Shown here: positions 41,665-49,414 of the stretch, piece by piece | How positions within the stretch are numbered: position 1 is the stretch's first letter | Layout: every line of letters starts with the position of its first letter | Notes under the pieces: generated by a model | Seen by the model: only the letters and a program-made list of their open reading frames with translations | The model's database searches: none | What the model was told of the DNA's origin: nothing | NCBI RefSeq assembly: GCF_004364245.1 | Contig: NZ_SOAV01000006.1 | Span: 124,001 to 188,000, forward strand | Source: Streptomyces sp. BK208 | GTDB lineage: Bacteria; Actinomycetota; Actinomycetes; Streptomycetales; Streptomycetaceae | Length of the DNA: 64,000 bases | Reading direction: 5' to 3' | Position numbers and translations under genes: made by a program

Positions 41665-43028
41665 GACGCCCGCTCCAGTGCCTCGGCGTACGTGACCACC
41701 CGCGCTCCGCCGTGCCCGGCGAGGTACGCCCGCGCGGTCTCCGGAGCGACGAAGGGCAGCAGCCGGCCGCCGTCGGCCACCCACACGGCCTGGTCGGCGA
41801 ACCACAGCGTGCCGGTGGTGGCGTCGGGGACGTAGGCGGCGCGGACCTCGTCGCGATGCCCGGCGAGATGCCGCAGCAGCGCGTCGGGTGAGGCGAAGGG
41901 GACGCTCTTGTGCGCACCCTTCGGCCAGACCTCGCCGGCCGGCTCCGGGGGCGTGGCGGCGAGCCGCTCGGCGTACTCCGCCGGGCCGAGCGCCTTCTTC
42001 ACGTACCGGTCGTCGACGAAGGCGTCCACGTCCACGTCGCCGGTGAGCTTCGCGTCCTTGAGGACCGACACGTCCTCCTTGAGGGCGTCGACGAGCTGCG
42101 GCCGGATCGCCGGGTCGAAGGTGGCGATGCCCTGGGCGCCGTTGTAGAGGTAGACGGTCTCGGCGGGCAGGCCGGTGGCCTTCGCGACCTTCTCGGCGGC
42201 GGCCACCGGGTGCGCGTCCAGGTACGCGGTCGCCTGTGCCTGGGCCTTCAGGAAGGCCTCCAGCACGGCGGGGCGCTTCTTCGCGAAGTCCTCGACGGCG
42301 GTGACGCCGTGGAAGGTGGGCAGGTTCAGCTGCGCTCCGTCGTACAGGGCCTTCGCCTTGCCCTGGCGGGCGAGGAGGCCGGGCCAGGCGACGAACTGCG
42401 ACAGGGCGTCCGCGCTTCCCGAGTCCAGGGCGGAAGCGCCCACCGCCGGCTGCTGGTTGAGCTTCTCGATGTCCTCGGCCGGGTCGAGGCCGGCGCGACG
42501 CAGGGCGCGCACGAGGGTGCCGTCGGCGGCCGAGCCGACGCTCGTCGACACCTTCTTGCCCTTGAGGTCCTTCAGGGAGGCGAGGGAGGAACCGGTCGGG
42601 ACGACGATGGTGTTGAGGCCGCCGCGCAGGTTGTAGCCGGTGACCGAGACCATGCGGGTCGGCTTGCCGAGCTGCTTGCCGCGGGCCGCGTTGATGAGCA
42701 GGGGGAAGTCACCCATCGACCCGATGTCGATCTTCCCGGCGGTCATCTGCGCGGTGATGGGCGCGCCGGTCGCGTAGTCCTGCCAGTCGACCTTGTAGGT
42801 GACGCCGTCGCCGAGGGAGGCGAGCTGCTTCTCGAAGTAGCCGAGCGAGCGCAGGAGGGTGCCGGCGGTGACCGTGTTGATCGTCCTGGACTGGTAGCCG
42901 ACGGTCACGGTGACGGTGGAGCCGTCCCCGTCGGCGGAGGCGTCGCCGCCGCAGGCGGTGAGAGGGAGGAGCAGGACCGCGACGGCAGCGGCCGCGGTGA
43001 CGGGGAGTGCGGGGCGTTTCGGTTCCAT
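41661..43028 (-). CDS. ABC solute-binding lipoprotein with C-terminal NosL-like domain
   Basis: 455 aa. The lipobox LTAC is at residues 23-26. The body is SsuA/NrtA-like: VTVGYQSRTINTVTAG, YATGAPITAQMTAGKIDIGSMG, LKDLKGKKVSTSVGSAADG, and a helix with FHGVTAVEDF. About residue 355 the usual family ends, and a further 95 residues follow: AAYVPDATTGTLWFAD..., LLPFVAPETARAYLAGHGG, VVTYAEALE. These resemble NosL, the copper-binding lipoprotein of nitrous-oxide gene clusters, without a clear Cys/Met copper site. Fusion of the two is unusual. It would capture an aliphatic sulfonate, nitrate or similar anion. Confidence 0.85.
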   Translation of the reverse strand: MEPKRPALPVTAAAAVAVLLLPLTACGGDASADGDGSTVTVTVGYQSRTINTVTAGTLLRSLGYFEKQLASLGDGVTYKVDWQDYATGAPITAQMTAGKIDIGSMGDFPLLINAARGKQLGKPTRMVSVTGYNLRGGLNTIVVPTGSSLASLKDLKGKKVSTSVGSAADGTLVRALRRAGLDPAEDIEKLNQQPAVGASALDSGSADALSQFVAWPGLLARQGKAKALYDGAQLNLPTFHGVTAVEDFAKKRPAVLEAFLKAQAQATAYLDAHPVAAAEKVAKATGLPAETVYLYNGAQGIATFDPAIRPQLVDALKEDVSVLKDAKLTGDVDVDAFVDDRYVKKALGPAEYAERLAATPPEPAGEVWPKGAHKSVPFASPDALLRHLAGHRDEVRAAYVPDATTGTLWFADQAVWVADGGRLLPFVAPETARAYLAGHGGARVVTYAEALERAS

Positions 43029-43042
43029 GGGGTGTCGGCCTC

Positions 43043-43270
43043 TCACCGGAGCAGGTAGGGCATGTTGACCGTGACCGCCCCGGTGGGGCAGCGGGCGGCG
43101 CACGGGCCGCAGTACCAGCACTCGTCGACGTGCATGTACGCCTTGCCGTTGCGCTCGTCGATGGCGAGGGAGTCCAGCGGGCACATGTCCACGCAGAGCG
43201 TGCAGCCTTCGATGCACTTCGACTCGTCGATGGTCACGGGCACGTCGGCCCGCTGGGGCGCCAAGGGCAT
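43043..43270 (-). CDS. Two-cluster ferredoxin, AprB-like
   Basis: 75 aa with two 4Fe-4S sites: CIEGCTLCVDMCP and CWYCGPCAARCP. The order and the linking segment KAYMHVDECWYCGPC resemble the beta subunit of adenylylsulfate reductase (AprB) more than simple ferredoxins. With the AprA-like flavoprotein in the same operon it could form an electron-transfer pair. The ATG at 43270 is 57 bp after the GntR stop and the gene ends 14 bp before the lipoprotein start. Cytoplasmic, acting as electron donor or acceptor. Confidence 0.9.
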   Translation of the reverse strand: MPLAPQRADVPVTIDESKCIEGCTLCVDMCPLDSLAIDERNGKAYMHVDECWYCGPCAARCPTGAVTVNMPYLLR

Positions 43271-43327
43271 GGCTGTCTCCAGGGAGGTGCGCGAGGGAGA
43301 TGCGCGAGGGGTGTCGGCGGGGTCGGG

Positions 43328-44116
43328 TCAGAGGGACCGGTGCAGCAGACCGCTCATCGCGATGCGGTCGCCGCGGAAGCGGATGAACTCCAGGTCGACG
43401 GGGCGGCCGTCGGCGAGGTGGGTGAGCCGTTCCAGCATGAGGACGGCCGTGCCGCGCGGGGCCTCCAGCACGGCGGCGGAGTGCGCGTCGGCGGTGACGG
43501 CCTCCAGGGTGATCTCGGCGTGGCCGAGCGGCCGGCCGGTGACGGACTCCAGGAGGCGGAAGACGTCGGTGTTCTCCAGGTCGGCGCCGAGCAGTTCGGT
43601 GCCGATGTCGAGGGGCAGGTAGGTGAGGTCCAGGGAGAGGGGGACGCCGTTCAGGCGGCGCAGCCGCTCGATGTAGAGGACGTCGGCGCCGGGCGGGACG
43701 CGGAGACGTTCGGCGACCGGGGCGGGGGCCGGGACGGGGACCGTGGTGCGGACCTCGTTGGTGACGCGGCCGTGCTCGTGCAGGGTCTCCGCGAGGCCCA
43801 TCAGGCGGTCGAGCCCGTGGGCGTACTTGCGGCCCACGACCACGGTGCCGATGCCGGGCTGCCGGGCGACGAGGCCCTCGGCGCGCAGCAGGTCGAGGGC
43901 CTGGCGGACGGTGTTGCGGGTGGAGCCGTAGTCGGCGGCGAGGGTGTCCTCGTGGGGGAGGGTGCCGTCGGGGTAGGCGTCGTCGAGGAGCTGCCGGCGC
44001 AGCAGGTCGGCCAGTTGACGGGCCCGGTCGGCGCGCAGCCGGCGCCGCGTGCGCTGGGCGGCGACGGTGGTCGCGCCCTGGCCGGCGTGGTCTCGGATGC
44101 GGTCGGTGGGCGGCAT
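43328..44116 (-). CDS. GntR family transcriptional regulator (HutC/UTRA type)
   Basis: 262 aa from ATG 44116 (an ATG at 44128 is possible). Residues about 30-100 form a winged helix: LADLLRRQLLDDAYPDG..., then STRNTVRQALDLLRAEGLV. A UTRA effector domain follows with VLYIERLRRLNGVPLSLDLTYLP and a final DLEFIRFRGDRIAMSG. Such proteins bind a small molecule and release DNA. Being the first gene of the operon, it probably controls itself and the importer/flavoprotein genes. An inverted repeat lies just upstream. There is no good ribosome site, so a leaderless or near-leaderless message is possible. Confidence 0.9.
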   Translation of the reverse strand: MPPTDRIRDHAGQGATTVAAQRTRRRLRADRARQLADLLRRQLLDDAYPDGTLPHEDTLAADYGSTRNTVRQALDLLRAEGLVARQPGIGTVVVGRKYAHGLDRLMGLAETLHEHGRVTNEVRTTVPVPAPAPVAERLRVPPGADVLYIERLRRLNGVPLSLDLTYLPLDIGTELLGADLENTDVFRLLESVTGRPLGHAEITLEAVTADAHSAAVLEAPRGTAVLMLERLTHLADGRPVDLEFIRFRGDRIAMSGLLHRSL

Positions 44117-44132
44117 GGCTGGAACCATACCT

Positions 44133-44144
44133 ATCCGGTCGGAT
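44133..44144. promoter_or_regulatory. Inverted repeat, likely operator of the GntR operon
   Basis: ATCCGGTCGGAT is a dyad (ATCCG and CGGAT around GT) 17 bp upstream of the GntR ATG, overlapping a possible -10 (TAGGTA on the minus strand). Position and symmetry suit autoregulation by the GntR protein. Confidence 0.5.
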
Positions 44145-44332
44145 TAACGGTGTTGCCGGAATGTTGCGCCACCCCGGGATCCGCCGCTCGCGCGGATGAG
44201 CTGGGGTTTTCGTGGCGGGCGGGCGACTTCTGCCACGGGGTTCTCCGGCTGCGGGCGGGGGCGCCGCGTGGTGCGGGCGCGGGACGGGTCGCGCGGCCCG
44301 ACACTGCCGGGGCGAGGGCGAGGGCGCCGCTG

Positions 44333-45271
44333 CTAGGCCAAGGCCGTCAGACCCGGGGCGAAGGTGATCAGGAGGGGGATGAAGGGGACCAGGGCGGCCG
44401 TCGCCGTGGTCAGGGCGCGGTGGCGGCGGGGGAGGCGGGGGCGGGGTTCCAGGAGACGGTCGACGCGCTCGCCGAGGAGGCGGTGGCTGGAGGCGCAGGA
44501 CAGGACGCCGCGGTGCTGGTTCAGCTCGATCAGGGCCAGCGCGGTGGTCAGGTGGCCGCAGCGCCGGGAGGCGGTGTCGTCGGCCGAGAGCTCGACCAGG
44601 CGGTGGGTCTGGTCGCAGAAGTGGGCGAAGAGCGGAACGCTCGGGAACCCGGTCGCCAGGGCGGTGGACAGGTGCAGCAGCCAGTCGTGCCGGGCGCGGG
44701 CGTGGCCGCGCTCGTGGGTGAGGACCGCGTCCAGCTGATGGTCGGTGAGGCGGTGCAGGGCGCCGGTGGTCACGATCAGCTGGGGCGGGTTGCCGGGCAT
44801 CCACCAGGCGTCCGGGTACTCGTCCTCCAGGACCAGCAGCGGCCCGCGGGAGGCGGGCAGCCCCGCGGGCAGGTCGGGGGCGCGCTCGCGCAGGTGGGCG
44901 CGGGACCGGGCACGCCGGCGGCGGGCCTCGACGAGCTCACGGGCGAGCATCGCGGTCGTCCAGGCGGCACCGCCCGCCAGCAGCAGGGTGAGGACGGCCG
45001 CCCAGACCGGTCCGGCGGAGAGGTTGTACGCCGCGGTCACCGCGGGCGGCGCCGGTGCGAAGAGCTGGGCGCGGACGGTGCCGAAGACGGCGGCGGCGCC
45101 GAGGACGAGGGCCGTCAGACAGCACAGCAGCACCGTGGCGACCAGGCACTGCCACACCCACAGCGCGACCACGGGATCCCGCTCGGGCCACGCGGAACGG
45201 GTCAGCGCTCGGGGCACCGGCACCGCGGCGGGCACGGCGACGACGAACAGCAGGAGCAGGCAGACGGTCAT
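44333..45271 (-). CDS. M56 family membrane metallopeptidase (BlaR1-like)
   Basis: 312 aa. Hydrophobic helices at the N-terminus (about 1-20, 40-65, 85-110) and C-terminus flank a zinc protease domain with HERGHARARHD (HExxH, about 183) and a downstream ELSADD, where the third ligand would lie. Related to BlaR1/MecR1 and HtpX-like sensors, but no beta-lactam-binding domain is present. Such genes usually sit next to a BlaI/MecI-like repressor; none is visible here, so it may be an orphan or be controlled elsewhere. ATG start with GGAG upstream. Confidence 0.88.
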   Translation of the reverse strand: MTVCLLLLFVVAVPAAVPVPRALTRSAWPERDPVVALWVWQCLVATVLLCCLTALVLGAAAVFGTVRAQLFAPAPPAVTAAYNLSAGPVWAAVLTLLLAGGAAWTTAMLARELVEARRRRARSRAHLRERAPDLPAGLPASRGPLLVLEDEYPDAWWMPGNPPQLIVTTGALHRLTDHQLDAVLTHERGHARARHDWLLHLSTALATGFPSVPLFAHFCDQTHRLVELSADDTASRRCGHLTTALALIELNQHRGVLSCASSHRLLGERVDRLLEPRPRLPRRHRALTTATAALVPFIPLLITFAPGLTALA

Positions 45272-45593
45272 GCCACTGGCTCCGGATCCTGGTCGAGGAT
45301 GGCGGCTCTGGCTGTACAGGGGCTGTGCTGTGCTGTGCTCGGTCGGACGGTTCCGGACCGGATCGCGGCGGCCCGGGGCGCACACCGCCCGACGCCAGTA
45401 TGACGGGACCGGGCGGTGCGAGTCAGCCGTCGGCGGGCCCCGGGTCACTCCGGATTCCCGGAGTACGCCGTCCCGGCACCCGGCACCCGGCACCCGGCAC
45501 CCGGCACCCGGACCAGAACCGGGCACCCGTCACCGGCACCCGCTCAGAACCCCGGAACCCGGAACCCGGCTTCCGGCCCCGCCGGGCGAACCC
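45272..45593. other. Non-coding gap with short repeats, M56 promoter region
   Basis: 322 bp between the fumarylacetoacetase stop and the M56 start, both on the minus strand. It holds a tandem heptamer, three CTGTG units (45320-45340) next to a CTGTACAG palindrome, and no open frame with normal codon bias. The M56 promoter must lie here but no clear hexamer pair is seen. Confidence 0.55.
45472..45512. repeat. Tandem heptamer CCCGGCA, five perfect copies plus remnant
   Basis: CCCGGCA is repeated without error from 45472 to 45506, followed by CCCGGA. Related but scattered CCCGGAA and CGGCACC units continue to about 45570. It is non-coding and lies 80 bp after the fumarylacetoacetase stop. Confidence 0.95.
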
Positions 45594-46829
45594 TCAGGCC
45601 CCCCGGCCGACCACTCGCCCGGTGACCTCGCCCAGTCCCACCCGGACGCCGCCGGGGCCGGGAGCCCAGGCCGACAGGGTCACCACGTCGCCGTCCTCCA
45701 GGAACGTCCGCTTCCCGTCGGGGAGTTCCAGCGGGTCGCGGCCGTTCCAGGTCAGTTCGAGCAGCGACCCGCGCTCCCGCTCGGTGGGCCCGCTCACCGT
45801 GCCCGAGCCGTAGAGGTCGCCGGTGCGCAACGAGGCGCCGTTGACCGTCATGTGGGCCAACTGCTGGGCGGCCGTCCAGTACATGGTGGAGAACGGCGGC
45901 TCCGAGACGACGTGGCCGTTGACGGCGACCGAGATCCGCAGGTCGTAGCCGCCGGGGCCGTCCTGGTCGTCGTCCGTGTCGTCCAGGTAGGGCAGCAGCT
46001 CGTGGGTGCGCTCGGGCGGCGCCACCCGAGCCTCGTCCAGCGCGTCCAGCGGGGTGATCCACGCGGACACCGACGTGGTGAAGGACTTGCCGAGGAACGG
46101 GCCGAGGGGGACGTACTCCCAGGCCTGCACGTCCCGGGCGGACCAGTCGTTGAGCAGGCAGAGCCCGAAGACGTGCTCGCGGAAGTCACCGAGCGCCACC
46201 GGACGGCCCAGCTCGGAGGGCACGCCCACCACGAAGCCGACCTCGGCCTCGATGTCCAGGCGGACGGAGGGGCCGAAGACGGGAGCCGCGTCGGCCGGGG
46301 CCTTGCGCTGCCCCGACGGGCGTACGACGTCCGTGCCCGAGACGACGACCGTGCCGGAGCGGCCGTGGTAACCGATCGGGAGGTGCTTCCAGTTCGGGGT
46401 GAGGGGGTCGGCGGCCTCGGGGCGGAAGATCCGGCCGACGTTGCGGGCGTGGTTCTCGGAGGCGTAGAAGTCCACGTAGTCGGCGACCTCGAAGGGCAGG
46501 TGCAGGGTCACCGACGACAGCGGGTGGAAGAGGGGTTCCAGGGTCTCGCGGTGCGAGGGGACCGTCACCCACGCCGTCAGCGCGCGCCGCACGTCCGACC
46601 AGGCGGTGCGCCCGGCCGCCAGCAGCGGGTTCAGGGTGGGCTGCGCGAGCAGGGACGCGTACGGCGAGCCGAGCGCGTGGGCCGCCGCGCCCGCGTCGAG
46701 GACGTGGTCGCCGAGCCGGACGCCCACGGTCCGCTCCGTCCGCCCGTCCGGGCCGGGGACCGAGAACACGCCGTACGGAAGGTTGTGCGGGCCGAAGGGG
46801 TCGCCCTCGGGGACATCGAAGGGGGGCAT
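45594..46829 (-). CDS. Fumarylacetoacetase
   Basis: 411 aa. It hydrolyses fumarylacetoacetate to fumarate and acetoacetate, the last step of tyrosine breakdown via homogentisate. The N-terminal domain starts with PPFDVPEGDPFGPHNLPYGVF. The catalytic domain shows YVDFYASENHARNVG, then PIGYHGRSGTVVVSG, then a metal site with DIEAEVGFVVGVPSELG and NDWSARDVQAWEYVPLGPFLGKSF. All are hallmarks of the eukaryote-like FAH group. The ATG at 46829 has GAGG upstream. Homogentisate dioxygenase and isomerase are not in the window, so the pathway is spread out. Cytoplasmic, metal dependent. Confidence 0.93.
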   Translation of the reverse strand: MPPFDVPEGDPFGPHNLPYGVFSVPGPDGRTERTVGVRLGDHVLDAGAAAHALGSPYASLLAQPTLNPLLAAGRTAWSDVRRALTAWVTVPSHRETLEPLFHPLSSVTLHLPFEVADYVDFYASENHARNVGRIFRPEAADPLTPNWKHLPIGYHGRSGTVVVSGTDVVRPSGQRKAPADAAPVFGPSVRLDIEAEVGFVVGVPSELGRPVALGDFREHVFGLCLLNDWSARDVQAWEYVPLGPFLGKSFTTSVSAWITPLDALDEARVAPPERTHELLPYLDDTDDDQDGPGGYDLRISVAVNGHVVSEPPFSTMYWTAAQQLAHMTVNGASLRTGDLYGSGTVSGPTERERGSLLELTWNGRDPLELPDGKRTFLEDGDVVTLSAWAPGPGGVRVGLGEVTGRVVGRGA

Positions 46830-47116
46830 CGGGTGCTGCCTCGCTCTCGTGCTCGCCATGTGCGCCGTGCGCGCCGGGTGTGCCGCGTGACACGTGGTCG
46901 GGCCACACGTTACGGGTGCTCCACCGGTCTTGGGCAGTCGTTTCCCCGTCTCCGGGTGGCCGACGGCGCGGCGAGGGCGGGCAGCGGAACAAAAGGAAGA
47001 CAACGAGGTTGTGGGCATGATCGGACGTCCGCGTGCATCCGCGTACGGGTTCGAGCGCACTCGCTCCGTCCTCGTACGGAAGCGGTCGCGGGTGAGTCGG
47101 AGGGGTGCGGTGTCCG

Positions 47117-47122
47117 TATTCT
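47117..47122 (+). promoter_or_regulatory. -10 element of a leaderless HAD transcript
   Basis: TATTCT ends 6 bp before the HAD ATG (47129), the spacing expected if transcription starts on the ATG. No ribosome site precedes the gene, in agreement. Confidence 0.5.
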
Positions 47123-47128
47123 CTGATC

Positions 47129-47938
47129 ATGGACCGCACCGCGTACTCACTCGTCGCCACCGACCTGGACGGCACGCTGCTCCGCGGCGACGACACCGTC
47201 TCCGAACGGTCGCTGGCCGCGCTGGCGCGCGTCGCCGGGGCGGGTGCGCGGCACCTCGTGGTGACGGGGCGGCCCGCCCCCCGGGTGCGCGCCCTGCTCG
47301 ACCGCCTCGGCTGCGCCGGACTCGCGGTGTGCGGTCAGGGCGCGCAGGTGTACGACGCCGGAGCGCACCGGATGCTGTGGTCGGTCACCCTGGACCGGGA
47401 GCTGGCCGAGACCGCGCTCGGCAAGATCGAGGCCGAGGTGGGCCAGGTGCACGCAGCCGTCGACCAGGACGGCGTCGACGGGCTGACGCTCATCGAGCCG
47501 GGCTACCTGATGCCCCACCCGGCCCTGCCCGCGGTGCGCGTCGAGCGGCGCGAGGAGCTGTGGTCCACGCCGATCAGCAAGGTGCTGCTGCGCCATCCCG
47601 AGCTGACCGACGACGAGTTGGCGGCGACGGCCCGCGCGGTGGTCGGCTCCCTCGCGACGGTCACCATGTCGGGGCCCGGCACCGTGGAGCTCCAGCCGTG
47701 CGGCATCACCAAGGCGACCGGTCTCGCGCTGGCCGCCGAGCACCTGGGCCTGGAGCGGCGGCGGACGATCGCCTTCGGGGACATGCCCAACGACATCCCC
47801 ATGTTCCAGTGGGCGGCCCACGGCGTCGCCATGGCCGGCGCCCACCCCGAACTCAAGGCGGTGGCCGACGAGGTCACCACGACGAACGAGGACGACGGCG
47901 TGGCCGTCGTCCTCGAGCGGATCTTCGGTACCTCGTGA
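47129..47938 (+). CDS. HAD-superfamily phosphatase, Cof/IIB type
   Basis: 269 aa. The nucleophile motif is VATDLDGTLL (about 10-19), motif II lies around VVTGRPAPRV, and motif IV is GDMPNDIPMF, in which the Asp pair binds Mg. The inserted cap between them is of the IIB (Cof) type. Such enzymes dephosphorylate sugar phosphates or flavin precursors; the substrate cannot be predicted. Transcription is likely leaderless. The stop lies within a tandem repeat and converges with the transglycosylase gene. Confidence 0.9.
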   Translation: MDRTAYSLVATDLDGTLLRGDDTVSERSLAALARVAGAGARHLVVTGRPAPRVRALLDRLGCAGLAVCGQGAQVYDAGAHRMLWSVTLDRELAETALGKIEAEVGQVHAAVDQDGVDGLTLIEPGYLMPHPALPAVRVERREELWSTPISKVLLRHPELTDDELAATARAVVGSLATVTMSGPGTVELQPCGITKATGLALAAEHLGLERRRTIAFGDMPNDIPMFQWAAHGVAMAGAHPELKAVADEVTTTNEDDGVAVVLERIFGTS

Positions 47939-48023
47939 GGCACTGCCCCGTGAGGCACTGCCTCGTGAGGCCCGGCCGTGTGAGGCCCGGCCGTGTGAGG
48001 CGCGCCCCCGTGGGGCGCGCCCC
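47934..48023. repeat. 15-bp tandem repeat, six copies, between convergent genes
   Basis: Six consecutive 15-bp units begin with CGTGAGGCACTGCCC at the last codons of the HAD gene. Copies 1-2, 3-4 and 5-6 are near-identical pairs, suggesting stepwise duplication. The first unit supplies the HAD stop codon. A seventh partial copy follows. The repeat fills most of the 99-bp gap before the transglycosylase stop. Confidence 0.93.
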
Positions 48024-48037
48024 CGTGGCGGTGCGGC

Positions 48038-48529
48038 CTAGTAGGCGCTGAAGACGTTGTCCATCGAGCCGTAGCGGTCGGCCGCGTAGTTGCAGGCGGC
48101 GGTGATGTTGGCGACCGGGTCGTACGGGTCCCAGGAGGTGCCGGCCACGTGGTACGCCTGGAAGGTCGGGTCGATCACCTGGAGCAGACCCTTGGACGGG
48201 GTGCCGTTGATGGCGTTGATGTCCCAGTTGTTGATGGCGAGCGGGTTGCCGGAGGACTCCCGCATGATGTTGCGGTGGATGCCCTCGTAGGTCCCGGGGA
48301 TGCCGTGCTGCGCCATGATGTCCAGCGACTCGCGGATCCAGCCGTCCAGATTGTCCGGGTACGTCGCCGCCGCCGTGGTGGCGGTCGTGGCGGCGGCCGG
48401 GGTGGCCGCGGAGGCGGTGGCGGCGCCGACGAGCGGCATCGCGAGCACCGCGGCACCGGTTCCGACCAGGGCGAGCTTGCGAGCGAGGCGGCTGGTGCGG
48501 GCGTGACGGTTCTGACCGTTGGCAGACAT
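48038..48529 (-). CDS. Secreted transglycosylase (SLT-like), c-di-AMP riboswitch controlled
   Basis: 163 aa. The N-terminus has a twin-basic stretch, a hydrophobic core and GAATASA, a Sec signal cut near residue 41. The mature domain is a short lysozyme-like/SLT fold: IHRNIMRESSGNPLAINNWD with the catalytic Glu, and KGLLQVIDPTFQAYH. It would cleave glycan strands in the cell wall, perhaps at germination or growth sites. A ydaO-type riboswitch occupies the leader, and GGAGAGGGA lies before the ATG. Riboswitch control of such hydrolases by c-di-AMP is known in Streptomyces (rpfA). Confidence 0.9.
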   Translation of the reverse strand: MSANGQNRHARTSRLARKLALVGTGAAVLAMPLVGAATASAATPAAATTATTAAATYPDNLDGWIRESLDIMAQHGIPGTYEGIHRNIMRESSGNPLAINNWDINAINGTPSKGLLQVIDPTFQAYHVAGTSWDPYDPVANITAACNYAADRYGSMDNVFSAY

Positions 48530-48542
48530 GCAGTGTCCCTCT

Positions 48543-48685
48543 CCTTACGCCTGCGAGGTGAGCTGTCGGGTTCGGGCGGGGAGGTGCCCGGCCGTGCCCT
48601 GACGGGTACGGCTTCACCCCGAGCCGCTCCGGTGGTGACCGGCGCGGCGACTTACCTGGGTCCCCCGCTCCTGCCTGCGAAGTGT
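48543..48685 (-). promoter_or_regulatory. ydaO-type c-di-AMP riboswitch
   Basis: Reading the minus strand, three hallmark segments appear in the right order: GAGCGGGGGACCC (48670-48658), GGGGTGAAGCC (48620-48610) and CGAACCCGACAGCTCACC followed by TCGCAGGCG (48574-48548). These match the conserved core of the ydaO/yuaA family. The 3' end touches the ribosome site of the transglycosylase. Ends are approximate. c-di-AMP binding is expected to lower expression. Confidence 0.92.
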
Positions 48686-48744
48686 TGAGTGGATGACTGT
48701 GCGACGGGCGGTGGCAGGATTCGGCGTCCGCCCGACAGGCCGGG

Positions 48745-48774
48745 AACGTATGCGAGAGCACATGTCCGAAACAA
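48745..48774 (-). promoter_or_regulatory. Promoter of the riboswitch-transglycosylase transcript
   Basis: On the minus strand TTGTTT (48774-48769) and TACGTT (48750-48745) are separated by 18 bp, a fair match to the main vegetative sigma factor. Start would fall near 48738, giving a leader of about 210 bases that contains the whole riboswitch. Confidence 0.6.
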
Positions 48775-49414
48775 GTGCAGGAATCACCCAACATGCCTGT
48801 TGACCTTGTTCTGGGGTGTTTGAGGCTCTTGATCCTTTGCTGTTGCGATGCCTCAACTGGCTTGCGGGACAAAGGGAGGGCACAGGTTGCGGAGAGGTCG
48901 CCCGCGGGTGGTCCGGAGTGAGTCAACTCACTGGCCTCAACAAGCACGGCAAAACGGGCATTAAGCCCAACTGTGTCCCAACCGGCCGCGCAGGGGGGCG
49001 GCTTCGGGTGTCGAGCGCGACGGAGGGGGGAAGCGGGGTGGTGAGCGCGCGGGCGGAGGGCGCGGGCGCGGGGCCGGTGCGGGCGCCGGTGCCTGTCCCC
49101 GGGCGGGTGTCGAGGGGGTGACGTTCTCGGAGTGCGGGCCGTTGGGAGGGGTGGTGGGATCTCGGACGGCGGCTTCCGGCCCGCTCGCCGTTCCGGGTCC
49201 GGTTCGTCCCCGCCGGCGATGTGCGATTTCGATCAGAATCTGCTCGTATCACCTGATCAAAAACATATCGCTCATGATCCGATACCGACCGGCCTGTAAC
49301 GGTGGGCGCTAGCGGTGATCGAAACGTGACCGGATACGCTGACTTGAGTGGTGGCAGCGACCTATCGACAAACCAGGTAATCGCCAGTAGACACCAGCAG
49401 ACAGGAGACCCCTC
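48775..49414. other. 640-bp gap upstream of polyprenyl synthase gene
   Basis: Open frames here are short or lack usual codon bias. The part around 49210-49380 is less GC-rich and has TGATCA and GATC-containing motifs, with TACGCT (49335-49340) as a possible -10 for the plus-strand gene, but no good -35. I see nothing else defensible. Confidence 0.5.

Noticed and set aside
45472-45512. CRISPR-like array
   Set aside because: Units of 7 bp without spacers; a simple tandem repeat. The 15-bp and 27/29-bp arrays also lack spacers.
45594-46829. Tyrosine catabolism gene cluster
   Set aside because: Only fumarylacetoacetase is present; no homogentisate dioxygenase or isomerase gene in the neighbourhood.
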